Shown here: positions 55,705-64,000 of the stretch, piece after piece
How the letters are laid out: every line of letters starts with the position of its first letter
How positions within the stretch are numbered: position 1 is the first letter of the stretch
The notes under the pieces: generated by a model
Seen by the model: the letters and a program-made list of their open reading frames with translations, nothing else
Databases searched by the model: none
What the model was told of the DNA's origin: nothing
Translations under genes and position numbers: made by a program
Source: Oxalobacteraceae bacterium
GTDB lineage: Bacteria; Pseudomonadota; Gammaproteobacteria; Burkholderiales; Burkholderiaceae_D
Length of the DNA stretch: 64,000 bases
Direction: 5' to 3'
Assembly (NCBI GenBank): GCA_947374865.1
Contig: CANCDR010000007.1
Span: forward strand, 62,001-126,000

Positions 55705-56928
55705 ATGACGAGCACCAGCTTCAGCCGCCCCAAAGCCAGCGACATCCTTTTTGTCTGGGAAGGCAAAGACAAAGGCGGTAAAAAAGTGCGCGGCGAAATG
55801 CGCGCCCTGAGTGAATCGATGGTTAAACTCAGCCTGCGACGCCAGTCGATCATCGCCACGACGGTGAAAAAGAAATCCTTTGCCAGCGGGCGCAAAATCA
55901 GCGACCGCGATATCACGCTCTTTACACGTCAGCTGGCGACGATGATGAAGGCCGGCGTACCGCTTCTGCAGTCGTTTGATATTGTCGCCAAGGGACACGC
56001 TAATCCGGCAGTATCCAAGCTGATCGTCGATATTCGCAGCGACGTTGAAACCGGTACGAGTCTGTCGCACGCGTTTCGCAAATTTCCGCTGCATTTTGAT
56101 GCACTATTTTGTAATCTGGTGAGTGCCGGTGAGCAGGCCGGGATTCTGGAAGATTTGCTCACACGCTTAGCCGTCTACAAGGAAAAAACCCAGGCGATCA
56201 AAGGCAAGATCAAGTCGGCCCTGTTTTATCCGATTTCCATCCTCGCCGTCGCCATGATTGTGACCGCAGTGATCATGATCTGGGTCGTGCCGGCATTTAA
56301 AGATGTATTCAAAAGTTTTGGCGCGGATCTTCCGGCACCGACGCTGTTCGTGATGGCGCTGTCAGATTTTTTTGTGGCCAGCTGGTATATCGTTTTTCCG
56401 ATGCTATTCGGTGCGATCGCTTTTTTTCTGCAATCCTGGAAGCGCTCGGTGAAGGTGCAGCGTTTTATGGATCGCCTGCTTTTGCGCTTGCCTATTTTCG
56501 GCGAGGTCATCAAAAAAGCCACCATTGCGCGCTGGACCCGGACCTTGGCCACCATGTTTGCAGCCGGTGTGCCACTGGTTGAATCGCTCGATTCGGTCGG
56601 CGGCGCATCCGGCAATACGGTCTACGGCGACGCCACGCGTAAAATACAGAATGAGGTAAGCACCGGCGTGAGCCTGACTGTGGCGATGCAGAATACGGAT
56701 ATCTTCCCCAACATGGTCACGCAGATGGTATCGATTGGCGAAGAGTCTGGCTCGCTGGATGCCATGTTGGGTAAAGTCGCCGACTTTTACGAAGCAGAGG
56801 TCGATGAAGCGGTAGAATCGCTGTCGAGCCTGATGGAACCCTTAATCATGGCGATCCTGGGCGTACTCATCGGCGGGCTGGTCGTGGCGATGTATCTGCC
56901 TATCTTTAAACTGGGAGCGGTAATCTGA
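55705..56928 (+). CDS. pilC: Type IV pilus inner-membrane platform protein PilC
   Basis: A 407-residue protein with two T2SSF domains (about 70-195 and 275-395) and three membrane helices. Segments typical of the family are LFTRQLATMMKAGVPLLQSF and RWTRTLATMFAAGVPLVES, one in each repeat, and the C-terminal LMEPLIMAILGVLIGGLVVAMYLPIF helix. The ribosome-binding site GGAGAAG is in place. Its stop codon shares one base with the pilD ATG (TGATG). Confidence 0.96.
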   Translation: MTSTSFSRPKASDILFVWEGKDKGGKKVRGEMRALSESMVKLSLRRQSIIATTVKKKSFASGRKISDRDITLFTRQLATMMKAGVPLLQSFDIVAKGHANPAVSKLIVDIRSDVETGTSLSHAFRKFPLHFDALFCNLVSAGEQAGILEDLLTRLAVYKEKTQAIKGKIKSALFYPISILAVAMIVTAVIMIWVVPAFKDVFKSFGADLPAPTLFVMALSDFFVASWYIVFPMLFGAIAFFLQSWKRSVKVQRFMDRLLLRLPIFGEVIKKATIARWTRTLATMFAAGVPLVESLDSVGGASGNTVYGDATRKIQNEVSTGVSLTVAMQNTDIFPNMVTQMVSIGEESGSLDAMLGKVADFYEAEVDEAVESLSSLMEPLIMAILGVLIGGLVVAMYLPIFKLGAVI

Positions 56929-57794
56929 TGGTCGACTTACTTTTATTTAGTCCTCCCGGCATGCTTTGGCCGAGCGTAGTGGCGTGTATTCTGGGGCTGC
57001 TGATCGGCAGCTTTCTCAATGTCGTGATCCACCGGCTGCCTGTCATGATGCAGCATGAAACTGATAATTACCTGGCCCAGGAACGTGATCTACCGCTACC
57101 GCACCCCGGCCGTTACGATCTGGTATTGCCGCGCTCAGCTTGCCCGCACTGCGGCCATACGCTCAGCGCGCTGGAGAACATCCCCCTGTTCAGTTACCTT
57201 GTACTACGCGGCAAATGCAGTGCCTGCCAGGCGCCGATCGCGCTGCGCTACCCGCTGGTCGAATTAATTACCGGCCTGGTGTCGGGCTTCCTGATCTGGC
57301 ATTTCGGCAGCGGCGTGAGCGGCATGGCAGCGCTGCTGTTTGCCTGGCTACTCATCGCCATGAGCTTTATCGATGCCGACACGTCCCTGCTGCCCGATGT
57401 CCTGACCTTGCCGCTGCTTTGGCTGGGTCTACTGTTTAATTTATCCGGCGAGTTCGTACCATTGCCCGAGGCCGTGATCGGCGCCATGGCGGGTTATCTG
57501 ATCTTATGGAGTATTTTTTGGCTGTTTAAATTCGCTACCGGCAAGGAAGGTATGGGCTATGGCGACTTCAAGCTGCTCGCTGCTTTAGGCGCCTGGATGG
57601 GATGGAAGATGCTGCCGCTAATCCTGCTCGCCTCGGCAGGCGCTGGTGCTATCGTCGGCCTGAGTCTGATGCTGTTTGCCCGGCGCGATCGGGAAATCCC
57701 CATGCCCTTTGGCCCTTATCTGGCTGCGGCGGGCCTGCTCAGTCTGCTGTATGGCAAACCCTTGGTCGAGGCCTATCTTGGCAGCGCCATCTAA
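56928..57794 (+). CDS. pilD: Type IV prepilin peptidase / N-methyltransferase PilD
   Basis: A 288-residue polytopic aspartic peptidase that cleaves and N-methylates prepilins. The cytoplasmic zinc-binding loop has two CxxC pairs (C72/C75 and C97/C100). The catalytic aspartates are in FIDADTSLLPD and GYGDFKLL. A short N-terminal extension precedes the GSFLNVVIHRLPVM motif. It is translationally coupled to pilC and 16 bases upstream of coaE. Confidence 0.96.
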   Translation: MVDLLLFSPPGMLWPSVVACILGLLIGSFLNVVIHRLPVMMQHETDNYLAQERDLPLPHPGRYDLVLPRSACPHCGHTLSALENIPLFSYLVLRGKCSACQAPIALRYPLVELITGLVSGFLIWHFGSGVSGMAALLFAWLLIAMSFIDADTSLLPDVLTLPLLWLGLLFNLSGEFVPLPEAVIGAMAGYLILWSIFWLFKFATGKEGMGYGDFKLLAALGAWMGWKMLPLILLASAGAGAIVGLSLMLFARRDREIPMPFGPYLAAAGLLSLLYGKPLVEAYLGSAI

Positions 57795-57810
57795 CGCACA
57801 CCAAGCCAAC

Positions 57811-58452
57811 ATGATTCAACCCGCGCGCTTTTCAATCGGCTTAACTGGCGGCATCGGCTGTGGCAAGACCACCGTCGCTGATTATTTTGCCTCGCTCGGC
57901 GCGGCCGTCATAGATGCCGACCAGATTGCCCATGACCTGACTGGCCCACACGGTCCGGCCATGCCGGCCATTGCCGCCAGCTTCGGGATCGACTTCGTTT
58001 TACCGGACGGCGCGATGGACCGCGCCAAAATGCGTGATCGGGTATTTTCTGATCCACGCGAAAAAAGTCGGCTCGAAGCCATCCTCCATCCGTTGATTGG
58101 CAGTGAAACTCAACGCGCTGCCGATGCAGCAGTCGGTGACTACCTGATTTTTGTCGTGCCCTTACTGATTGAATCAGGACGCTGGCGCGACATGGTCGAC
58201 CGCATTCTGGTCGTCGACTGTCCTGAAAATCTGCAAATCGAGCGGGTTATTCGCCGCAGCGGCCTGACTGTCGAGCGGATTCAGAGCATCATGGATGCAC
58301 AGGTACCGCGCGCAGTTCGGCTAGCGGCGGCGGATGATGTCTTGCTCAATGACGGGGAATCACGCAGTTTATTTCAGCAAATCGATGCTTTACATGCCAA
58401 ATATCAGAAATTCGCCTTTGAATTAAGGAAAAATCGCTCTCAACGTTTGTAA
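57811..58452 (+). CDS. coaE: Dephospho-CoA kinase
   Basis: A 213-residue enzyme that performs the last step of CoA synthesis, phosphorylating dephospho-CoA. It begins with FSIGLTGGIGCGKTTVADYF, the P-loop. The motif GAAVIDADQIAHDL (dephospho-CoA binding) follows. The frame is open further upstream into pilD, but the ATG at 57811 (MIQPARFS) fits the family length. The order pilD-coaE-zapD-yacG is common in proteobacteria. Confidence 0.96.
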   Translation: MIQPARFSIGLTGGIGCGKTTVADYFASLGAAVIDADQIAHDLTGPHGPAMPAIAASFGIDFVLPDGAMDRAKMRDRVFSDPREKSRLEAILHPLIGSETQRAADAAVGDYLIFVVPLLIESGRWRDMVDRILVVDCPENLQIERVIRRSGLTVERIQSIMDAQVPRAVRLAAADDVLLNDGESRSLFQQIDALHAKYQKFAFELRKNRSQRL

Positions 58453-58525
58453 TTTCTTGCTTCTTCGTTCAGAATCACGTATCGGCGATTGTGCCTGACT
58501 CCCTCCACCCTGACCGGAAGCTACT

Positions 58526-59281
58526 TTGATCGTTTACGAATACCCATTCAGCGAGCGAATTCGCACGTTGTTGCGGCTCGAAGATCTTTGCGAGAAGTTC
58601 TGGTTTTTCGTTCGTCAGGAACACGCCCAGCAGCATCATGTCGCATTGGCAACGATTTTCGAAATTCTGGAAGTCGCCGGCCGGGCCGATCTCAAGTCCG
58701 AGTTACTGCAAGAACTCGAACGACAAAAACAAACTTTGCTCAGTTTTAAAAGCCGTCCCAACGTCAAGCTCGACCAGCTTGACCAGGTGATCGCTGAAAT
58801 CGATCAGATCATCGCCGCCCTCATGGCCGCCCAAGGCAAAACCGGTCAGCATGTGCGCGACAACGAATGGCTCATGAGTATCCGCGGACGCACCATCATC
58901 CCCGGCGGCGCCAGCGAATTCGACTTGCCTTCCTACTACGCCTGGCAGCATCGTCCAGCGGAACAACGCGTGGCCGATATCTCAGGCTGGTTTGCACCGC
59001 TGGCCCCCTTGTTCGATGCCATCAGCATGGTGCTGCGTCTGCTGCGCGAGTCGGGCAATACCTCCAAGATGATTGCCCAAGCCGGTAGCTATCAGCAAAT
59101 GCTGCAAGGTAAGGTCTACCAGATGCTCCGGCTGAATATCGACGAGACCTTGGGCGTGATTCCCGAAATTTCGGCCAATAAATACATGCTGTGGGTGCGT
59201 TTTACCTCACAGGATGGCAATGTCAAACCCAAGCCGATTGAAGTCGATGTACCGTTCGAGCTCACCCTCTGTAACTTCTAA
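58526..59281 (+). CDS. zapD: Cell division protein ZapD
   Basis: A 251-residue FtsZ-associated protein that bundles FtsZ filaments. It begins with a TTG ([20 protein letters not shown]) preceded by GGAAG at a good distance. The all-helical N-terminal half and the beta-sandwich C-terminal half ([32 protein letters not shown]) are characteristic, and its length matches. It lies between coaE and yacG, the usual place. Confidence 0.95.
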   Translation: MIVYEYPFSERIRTLLRLEDLCEKFWFFVRQEHAQQHHVALATIFEILEVAGRADLKSELLQELERQKQTLLSFKSRPNVKLDQLDQVIAEIDQIIAALMAAQGKTGQHVRDNEWLMSIRGRTIIPGGASEFDLPSYYAWQHRPAEQRVADISGWFAPLAPLFDAISMVLRLLRESGNTSKMIAQAGSYQQMLQGKVYQMLRLNIDETLGVIPEISANKYMLWVRFTSQDGNVKPKPIEVDVPFELTLCNF

Positions 59282-59292
59282 TTATTCTCCCC

Positions 59293-59475
59293 ATGGCTGT
59301 GATCGTAGATTGTCCGACCTGCGGCGCCAAAGTCGAATGGCAGGAAGCGAATAAATATCGTCCCTTCTGTTCCGAGCGCTGCAAACAAATTGACCTGGGC
59401 GCCTGGGCCGAAGAAAAATACACAATTCCGGCGGTGAATCCGCCCGAGGATCTGGATGATGCTGAGTTGAATTGA
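59293..59475 (+). CDS. yacG: DNA gyrase inhibitor YacG
   Basis: A 60-residue zinc-binding protein with four cysteines (CPTC at 7-10; C26 and C30 in [16 protein letters not shown]). E. coli YacG binds GyrB and inhibits gyrase. It follows zapD by 11 bases. The C-terminus ([12 protein letters not shown]) is acidic, as usual. Confidence 0.95.
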   Translation: MAVIVDCPTCGAKVEWQEANKYRPFCSERCKQIDLGAWAEEKYTIPAVNPPEDLDDAELN

Positions 59476-59507
59476 TTCACCGCTTCGCTACCGCACCGGT
59501 AACAGCT

Positions 59508-59930
59508 TTAATGTGTGAGCCAGGGATTCAGCGTCAGCACACCACTAGGCGCAAAGTCGACAATGTTCCTTGTGACCACCGTCATTCCATGTACCAGCGC
59601 CGTTGCTGCGATAAGTCCATCACGTAATGGTCTAGGATCCGGCACATGTAATCGCGCACTACACTGGGCTACGGCGGTATTGATATCCAGAATACGTCCG
59701 GCGAATGCAGGCATGACATGGCGATTGAGCCAGGTTCGCAAAAGAGCACCTTGCGCAGGGTCGCGTCGCTCAATTAGCAGCACACCGATTTCTAATTCAT
59801 GAACACTGACGACTGACAGATAAAGCGAATTGGCGTCCACTTGATCTGCCCAAGTAGCCACTTGCAAATCTGCCTTTCCCGTACGGACTTTGCGCAGCTC
59901 TGACACCACATTCGTATCGAGTAAGTACAT
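59508..59930 (-). CDS. vapC: PIN-domain toxin, VapC type
   Basis: A 140-residue PIN ribonuclease. The N-terminal MYLLDTNVVSELRK gives the first acidic residue (Asp5), HELEIGVLLIERRDP contains the second conserved Glu, and PLRDGLIAATALVHGMTVVTRNIVDF gives the last two. The full acidic set is intact. It is translationally coupled to an antitoxin gene (TGATG). The target is not known. The convergent yacG gene ends 33 bases away. Confidence 0.93.
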   Translation of the reverse strand: MYLLDTNVVSELRKVRTGKADLQVATWADQVDANSLYLSVVSVHELEIGVLLIERRDPAQGALLRTWLNRHVMPAFAGRILDINTAVAQCSARLHVPDPRPLRDGLIAATALVHGMTVVTRNIVDFAPSGVLTLNPWLTH

Positions 59931-60184
59931 CAGTCGAATTCTGCCGCACGGGGCGTTTCAGGCCATTGGGGAATCGCCAGTTCAATCGCATCGATGCCGT
60001 CCATCGACAGTAAGTCAGCTATTTTTGATTGATCACCCGTTAATTTTTTATATGCTTCAAAACTAAGCAGCACATGGGCAGGTCGTCCGCGATCCGTAAT
60101 CACGACCGGTCCAGTCATGGCTGCTTTTTTTGCCTTACTCGCGTCCTGATTGAACTGACGGCTTGAGAGCGTTGTTATGGACAT
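59930..60184 (-). CDS. Phd/YefM-family antitoxin
   Basis: An 84-residue protein. The N-terminus MSITTLSSRQFNQDASKAKK is the DNA-binding region of the Phd/YefM fold (TLSSREF-like), and the remainder (ARGRPAHVLLSFEAYKKL-type, here DRGRPAHVLLSFEAYKKL) is standard; the tail is the toxin-binding part. I place the start at the ATG at 60184, with GAGG seven bases upstream. The pair is a type II toxin-antitoxin system of mixed Phd-VapC make-up. Confidence 0.92.
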   Translation of the reverse strand: MSITTLSSRQFNQDASKAKKAAMTGPVVITDRGRPAHVLLSFEAYKKLTGDQSKIADLLSMDGIDAIELAIPQWPETPRAAEFD

Positions 60185-60282
60185 CATGGCACCTCGCATC
60201 AAAATCAATGTAGGTACGTTACCACAAGATGATGGAAAGTTAAATAGCGCTGGATGCAATCGCATGTTTCTGCGTTGTTCGC

Positions 60283-60306
60283 GTGTGCACGAAGGGCCGT
60301 GCACAC
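60283..60306. repeat. Inverted repeat upstream of the toxin-antitoxin pair
   Basis: GTGTGCACG and CGTGCACAC are perfect nine-base arms around AAGGGC, between the antitoxin start and the end of the S1/P1 nuclease gene. It could be the antitoxin operator or a terminator stem for the nuclease, though no T-tract follows. Confidence 0.6.
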
Positions 60307-60327
60307 CCTACTTTATTGCTGTTGGTC

Positions 60328-61341
60328 TCAGGGCCAAATTTTTTGCAGAAGCTGCGCCAGATGGACGCCGCCTAGTACGATTTGTGACTGTGCTACGGTG
60401 ACTGAGCGGGACAGGTAGTCTGGCGGTACGGCGACGGTCCAGGTGCTGTAGCTGACGCCCTGTCGATCGAGATTGATCTTGCGCTCGACTGGCTGGACGT
60501 CCTGATGCGCCAGCTTGGCGAGCTTGAGCCCATCTGCTACCCACTGCGATGGCCAGCTGACGAGATCCCCCTGCATTGCAGGAAAGACGGGCTTATTAGC
60601 GAGAATTTTTTGCGCGAAGGCGTCTGCAGTGGCGACGTCGGTTTGCTTGAATAGCTGCTCGATGGTCGTGATATCCCAGAAAAAATGTAAATTCTGCGAC
60701 CGCGCTGGCTGGCCTGGCGAGTTCGAACGATCATAGGCCGGGTCGGCAAATAACAGATTATTATCGCCACGCAGATCAAAAATATTCACATTGTCGATCT
60801 GCGCCTGCGTTTGCGGCATCACAAAACGATTATTTACATCGATATACGCAGAACCCACATGCAGCGGCTGATGTACGTCCCCCACCAGATGGGCGACTAA
60901 CAGCAGCGCCTGCCTCTGACTGAGCTGATGCGGATTACGCTGCGCATCGCTGCGACCCTGCAGTACGGCGATAGATTGCTGCAGCATCTGCACGATGTCG
61001 TGTCCGGAAGTGCCTGGCCCGCCCGGCTGATACGCTGTTTGCTGCAGCGGGGTATTGGTGTAGTGGTATTCGTTATGCGCCGGATTAGCGCCGGTGAAAT
61101 CCTGCATTTCCTGGGTCAACGGACCACAATAAAATCCCTTGGCGCAGTCGGCCCAGAGCGTAATGCTCTCCAGAGTTTCCCCTGGCAAAAGCAAGGTCTG
61201 CAGCTTTTTCTGCGCGTTGCTACCCTTGAGCAGGCGCTCGGCGATCGCGCCGATGCTGCGATGTCCCTGGTCGCCCCAGGCCATGGCCTGATTGGCTGAA
61301 AGTAGCAAAACAAGACTTAGACATACACCAAAACGTTTCAT
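60328..61341 (-). CDS. S1/P1-type zinc nuclease
   Basis: A 337-residue secreted or periplasmic nuclease that degrades single-stranded DNA and RNA to 5'-nucleotides. A signal peptide ends AMA so that the mature protein would begin with Trp22 (WGDQGHRSIG), whose amino group is a zinc ligand in P1 nuclease. The second zinc motif is HLVGDVHQPLHVGSAY. The C-terminal part is longer than the fungal core. It is on the same strand as, and 72 bases downstream of, a 5'-nucleotidase gene, with which it makes a complete nucleotide-releasing set. Confidence 0.93.
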   Translation of the reverse strand: MKRFGVCLSLVLLLSANQAMAWGDQGHRSIGAIAERLLKGSNAQKKLQTLLLPGETLESITLWADCAKGFYCGPLTQEMQDFTGANPAHNEYHYTNTPLQQTAYQPGGPGTSGHDIVQMLQQSIAVLQGRSDAQRNPHQLSQRQALLLVAHLVGDVHQPLHVGSAYIDVNNRFVMPQTQAQIDNVNIFDLRGDNNLLFADPAYDRSNSPGQPARSQNLHFFWDITTIEQLFKQTDVATADAFAQKILANKPVFPAMQGDLVSWPSQWVADGLKLAKLAHQDVQPVERKINLDRQGVSYSTWTVAVPPDYLSRSVTVAQSQIVLGGVHLAQLLQKIWP

Positions 61342-61413
61342 CGATTTTCCTCAATTGAAGGCCCAAATGGCCTCGGTTTTTTCACCTGCGAAGGTGCATG
61401 CAGGTGATCTATT

Positions 61414-63114
61414 TTAGTTAATCCGCACTACCCGAGCGGCTTCCAAGCTGCCTGCTGGCTGGCCGGCCTTATCTTGCGCGATCAGATAGTCGGTGATCGC
61501 TTCCAGGTCGATAATGCCGCTGTCGATCTTATCAATGCCTTCTTTCAACACAGTGTAGCCTTCACCGCCGTTGGCCATGTAACTATTGACGCTGATCCGG
61601 TAAATGCGCGCCGGGTCGATCGTCACGCCGTGGAGTCGCATGCTGCTGGCAATAATCCTTTCACCGGGCGCCTTGGTGGCATCCCACGCATAGAAAAAAC
61701 CGGCCGAAACCTGCAGCGTACGGCGAAGCTGTTCGGCATCGGCTAACAAACTTTGCTGTTCGAGCAGCGCGCGAAGTTGCGCGCCGTTTAAGCTCATCAG
61801 GATCAGACTGTTTGCATAGGGATGCGTGGCGGCTAATTGGGCGTAGTTTACGCGGTGCGGCGGTACGGCCTCCGCGTCGAGCGTGGTACGAATGCTGGCG
61901 CTATTGATGAAGGCGATTTGCGCACCTAGGGCACGGGTGGCGGCTAATTGCGCATCGCTCGCCACAGCACCCAACGGCGACTCGCCAGCCGCATTGGGCA
62001 GATGACTGAGGACACCGGTGGCCAGACGTGCAATGGGACGCGCCAGTTCAGTCTTGCTGCGTTGGCGCAGGTCGTCAAGAAAATGACGCATTGCCGGATC
62101 GGCGTTAAAACGCGCCTGCGCCATCAACTCATTGTGCGCGCTGATCGACTGCAGCTGCAGTTCGGGCTGGGTAAAACGCATGGTGATGCGCGTGAGCGCA
62201 TGACCAAAGGCTGCCGCCTGCGTGACGACCCGCCCGTCGATGCGGCAGGTATAGCCCTCATGTGTGTGACCACTGATGACCAGGGAAATCGCCGGATCCA
62301 GACGTCTGACCAGATCAACTACCGGACCTTTGAGCTGCGTGCAGTCGGTCTGATCGAATGCCTCGGTAGTCGCGCCACCCTGATGCAGCAGCAGGACAAT
62401 GGCGGCGACCTCTGCGCCTGATTGAATCGCACGGACCTGTTGATTGATCGCCGCGACTTCATCGACAAAGCGCACACGCGCAATACCGGATGGATTGACC
62501 AGCTGCGCCGACTCACGCAGTACCGCGCCGATGAAAGCAATCCGCAGACCTTTGACTTGTTCGATACGATAAGGCGGCAGCCACGGCTGTCCATCATCGG
62601 CGCGCAGCACATTCGCTGCCAGATACGTAAAGCGGGCACCGGCAAACTGACCGCGTAACTGACAGGCTTTACCCGCCACCGGCGCGCTACAGCCGCCCTG
62701 CTGCAGTCGTTGGAGTTCTTGAGTGCCGCGATCAAATTCATGATTACCGACGGCAGAAAAACGCAAGCCCAGCGCATTCAAACCTTCGATGGTCGGCTCA
62801 TCCGCCCACAGCGACGACAGGGCCGGTGACGCGCCGAGCAAATCCCCAGCACCGACGAACAGCAGCTGCGCATCCTCGGCACGCCAGTCGCGCAAAGCAC
62901 CGGCGATGGTATCGATGCCGCCTACGCGGATAGTGCGAGGTGTCTGGCCCGGTGTGGAAATGACTTTATCCTGTGCTTCCAGCTGACCATGAAAATCATT
63001 CAACGCGACCAGATTGATATCGCGTGTTGGGAGTGCTGATGCACAGACTGGTCCTGCCGTACACAGCAAGACAGCCAGCAAAGCTAAAAACTCCACCGCT
63101 GTTGACAAGGCCAT
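61414..63114 (-). CDS. Periplasmic 5'-nucleotidase / UDP-sugar hydrolase family protein
   Basis: A metallophosphoesterase of about 566 residues that releases phosphate from nucleotides. Metal-binding motifs include LVALNDFHGQLE, VGNHEFDRG and ISGHTHEGY. The C-terminal nucleotidase domain has FINSASIRTTLD and YMANGGEGYT. The signal peptide begins near the ATG at 63114 (MALSTAVEFLALLAVLLCTA), which I use. The frame is open to a GTG at 63225 and there is another ATG at 63186; none has a strong ribosome-binding site. It lies between a TonB-dependent receptor and the S1/P1 nuclease. Confidence 0.9.
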   Translation of the reverse strand: MALSTAVEFLALLAVLLCTAGPVCASALPTRDINLVALNDFHGQLEAQDKVISTPGQTPRTIRVGGIDTIAGALRDWRAEDAQLLFVGAGDLLGASPALSSLWADEPTIEGLNALGLRFSAVGNHEFDRGTQELQRLQQGGCSAPVAGKACQLRGQFAGARFTYLAANVLRADDGQPWLPPYRIEQVKGLRIAFIGAVLRESAQLVNPSGIARVRFVDEVAAINQQVRAIQSGAEVAAIVLLLHQGGATTEAFDQTDCTQLKGPVVDLVRRLDPAISLVISGHTHEGYTCRIDGRVVTQAAAFGHALTRITMRFTQPELQLQSISAHNELMAQARFNADPAMRHFLDDLRQRSKTELARPIARLATGVLSHLPNAAGESPLGAVASDAQLAATRALGAQIAFINSASIRTTLDAEAVPPHRVNYAQLAATHPYANSLILMSLNGAQLRALLEQQSLLADAEQLRRTLQVSAGFFYAWDATKAPGERIIASSMRLHGVTIDPARIYRISVNSYMANGGEGYTVLKEGIDKIDSGIIDLEAITDYLIAQDKAGQPAGSLEAARVVRIN

Positions 63115-63307
63115 CGTCACAGAGCGTGACAAACCAAGCGACACAAGGCCGTCAGCATGGATACATTGCAGTCGCGTTCGAAGCATGGGGTGCAGGCCAT
63201 TATTAAGGACAAAAAAATACGCCACAAAACTACTTGCGGCGTACTGGACGTTCGATTACAGGTGCCTACACTGTGCCCGCCAAAACTTGACGAGCACAGT
63301 CAGTCGA

Positions 63308-64000
63308 TTAGAAATCCGACTGCAAGGTCACCGAGAAGCTACGCGGTGCGCCGAGGTAGTAGTACACATTTTTGGCCGACACGCCAGGGTAAGCCACGGC
63401 GTTCGTGACAGTCTGTGACGACGGATTGCGGTATTCAGCATTGAACAAATTGCTGATATTGGCGCGCAGTGTTGGCTTCTTGAAGAAACCTGTGCTGGAG
63501 AACATGTAGCCCATATCGAGATCGGAGATCATGTACTTCGGCACTTCTTCATCATTCATCAAGGTTGCTTGCTGTGTGCCAGTAAACTTGGTCTTGAAGC
63601 GGGCATACCAGACGCCTGTTTCATACTGCAGCGATCCACCGGCTTTCCACATTGGGTCAAGCGGGAAAGTCTTGTTGACTGTTCCCAAGCTGGCAGTCGA
63701 TGTCAGTTTCAGATCGCCACCGATAACGCTGTTGTTGTAACCCAAAGAGCCGTAAGCAGACCAGCCATTGACCGGTGTGTTACCGAGTTCAATTTCAAAG
63801 CCGTTGCTACGTACCTGGCCGACGTTGACGGTCGCTGTTGCCAGATTCAGGATAGGATCAAAACCCGATGCCTGACGATCCTTGAAGTACGACTGGTAGG
63901 CAGTAAATTGCGCTGTGTAGTCCTTACCCTGATAACGGTAACCGGTATCGATGCTCATCGATGTTTCGGCCTTAACGTCGGTACCCAGAACTGGCAAACC
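63308..64000 (-). CDS. TonB-dependent outer-membrane receptor (C-terminal part only)
   Basis: The last 230 or so residues of a TonB-dependent receptor; the start lies outside the window. It contains typical barrel strands with alternating residues (WSAYGSLGYNNSVIGGDLKL; WYARFKTKFTGTQQ; TLRANISNLFNAEYRNPSS) and ends FSVTLQSDF with the terminal Phe required for barrel assembly. The plug and signal are not visible, so the substrate is not known. It is upstream of the 5'-nucleotidase on the same strand, with about 190 bases between. Confidence 0.92.
   Translation of the reverse strand, partial: GLPVLGTDVKAETSMSIDTGYRYQGKDYTAQFTAYQSYFKDRQASGFDPILNLATATVNVGQVRSNGFEIELGNTPVNGWSAYGSLGYNNSVIGGDLKLTSTASLGTVNKTFPLDPMWKAGGSLQYETGVWYARFKTKFTGTQQATLMNDEEVPKYMISDLDMGYMFSSTGFFKKPTLRANISNLFNAEYRNPSSQTVTNAVAYPGVSAKNVYYYLGAPRSFSVTLQSDF

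Overview
The window is a typical betaproteobacterial chromosome segment. Gene content and order (mpl, RNB ribonuclease, TonB-like, aroE, mtgA; accBC-prmA; pilSR-ccsA-ffh; rplU-rpmA-obgE-proB; pilBCD-coaE-zapD-yacG) point to Burkholderiales, probably Oxalobacteraceae. That placement is inferred from recognisable families and synteny, not from a search. There is no rRNA, tRNA, CRISPR array, IS element or prophage that I can support. Nearly all the DNA is ordinary chromosomal coding sequence.

Layout. 1-2.4 kb: the end of a NitT/TauT-type ABC ATPase, a PagL-like outer-membrane lipid A deacylase and a CorA transporter. 2.5-8.5 kb, minus strand: a cell-envelope and housekeeping cluster of mtgA, aroE, a TonB-like protein, an RNase II/R-family enzyme and mpl. 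8.6-13.8 kb, plus strand: a conserved protein of unknown function, a TlpA-like thioredoxin, accB-accC, prmA and a zinc-ribbon/DUF3426 membrane protein. 13.8-24.8 kb, minus strand: yggT, a highly repetitive Ala/Lys histone H1-like gene, nrdB-nrdA behind a clear pair of NrdR boxes, pilR-pilS, a small membrane protein and a CcsA-like protein. 24.9-27 kb: ffh and a SWIB-domain protein with a histone-like tail. 27-35 kb: a lytic transglycosylase, proS, rppH, a CNP1-like protein, proB, obgE, rpmA-rplU and a polyprenyl diphosphate synthase.

35-46 kb is the most accessory-looking part. It has a small winged-helix protein, a MASE1-like membrane protein, a large TonB-dependent receptor, gamma-glutamyltransferase, an orphan Rieske oxygenase, a TPM/LemA pair and two tandem membrane diguanylate cyclases. 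46.6-53.8 kb: an MmsA-type semialdehyde dehydrogenase divergent from a complete putrescine/spermidine importer (potFGHI), then a CNNM/CBS transporter. 53.9-59.5 kb: pilB-pilC-pilD-coaE-zapD-yacG. 59.5-64 kb: a VapBC-like toxin-antitoxin pair, then an S1/P1 nuclease, a 5'-nucleotidase and the 3' end of a second TonB-dependent receptor, together suggesting an outer-surface/periplasmic nucleic-acid salvage set.

I did not find an unmistakably new system. The best leads are: the nuclease/5'-nucleotidase/TonB-receptor cluster; two chromatin-like Lys/Ala proteins; a conserved protein with a decayed nucleotidyltransferase-like motif; long perfect inverted repeats in several intergenic regions; a possible 29-codon gene and two stacked terminators downstream of nrdB; and repeated in-frame microsatellites in five genes.
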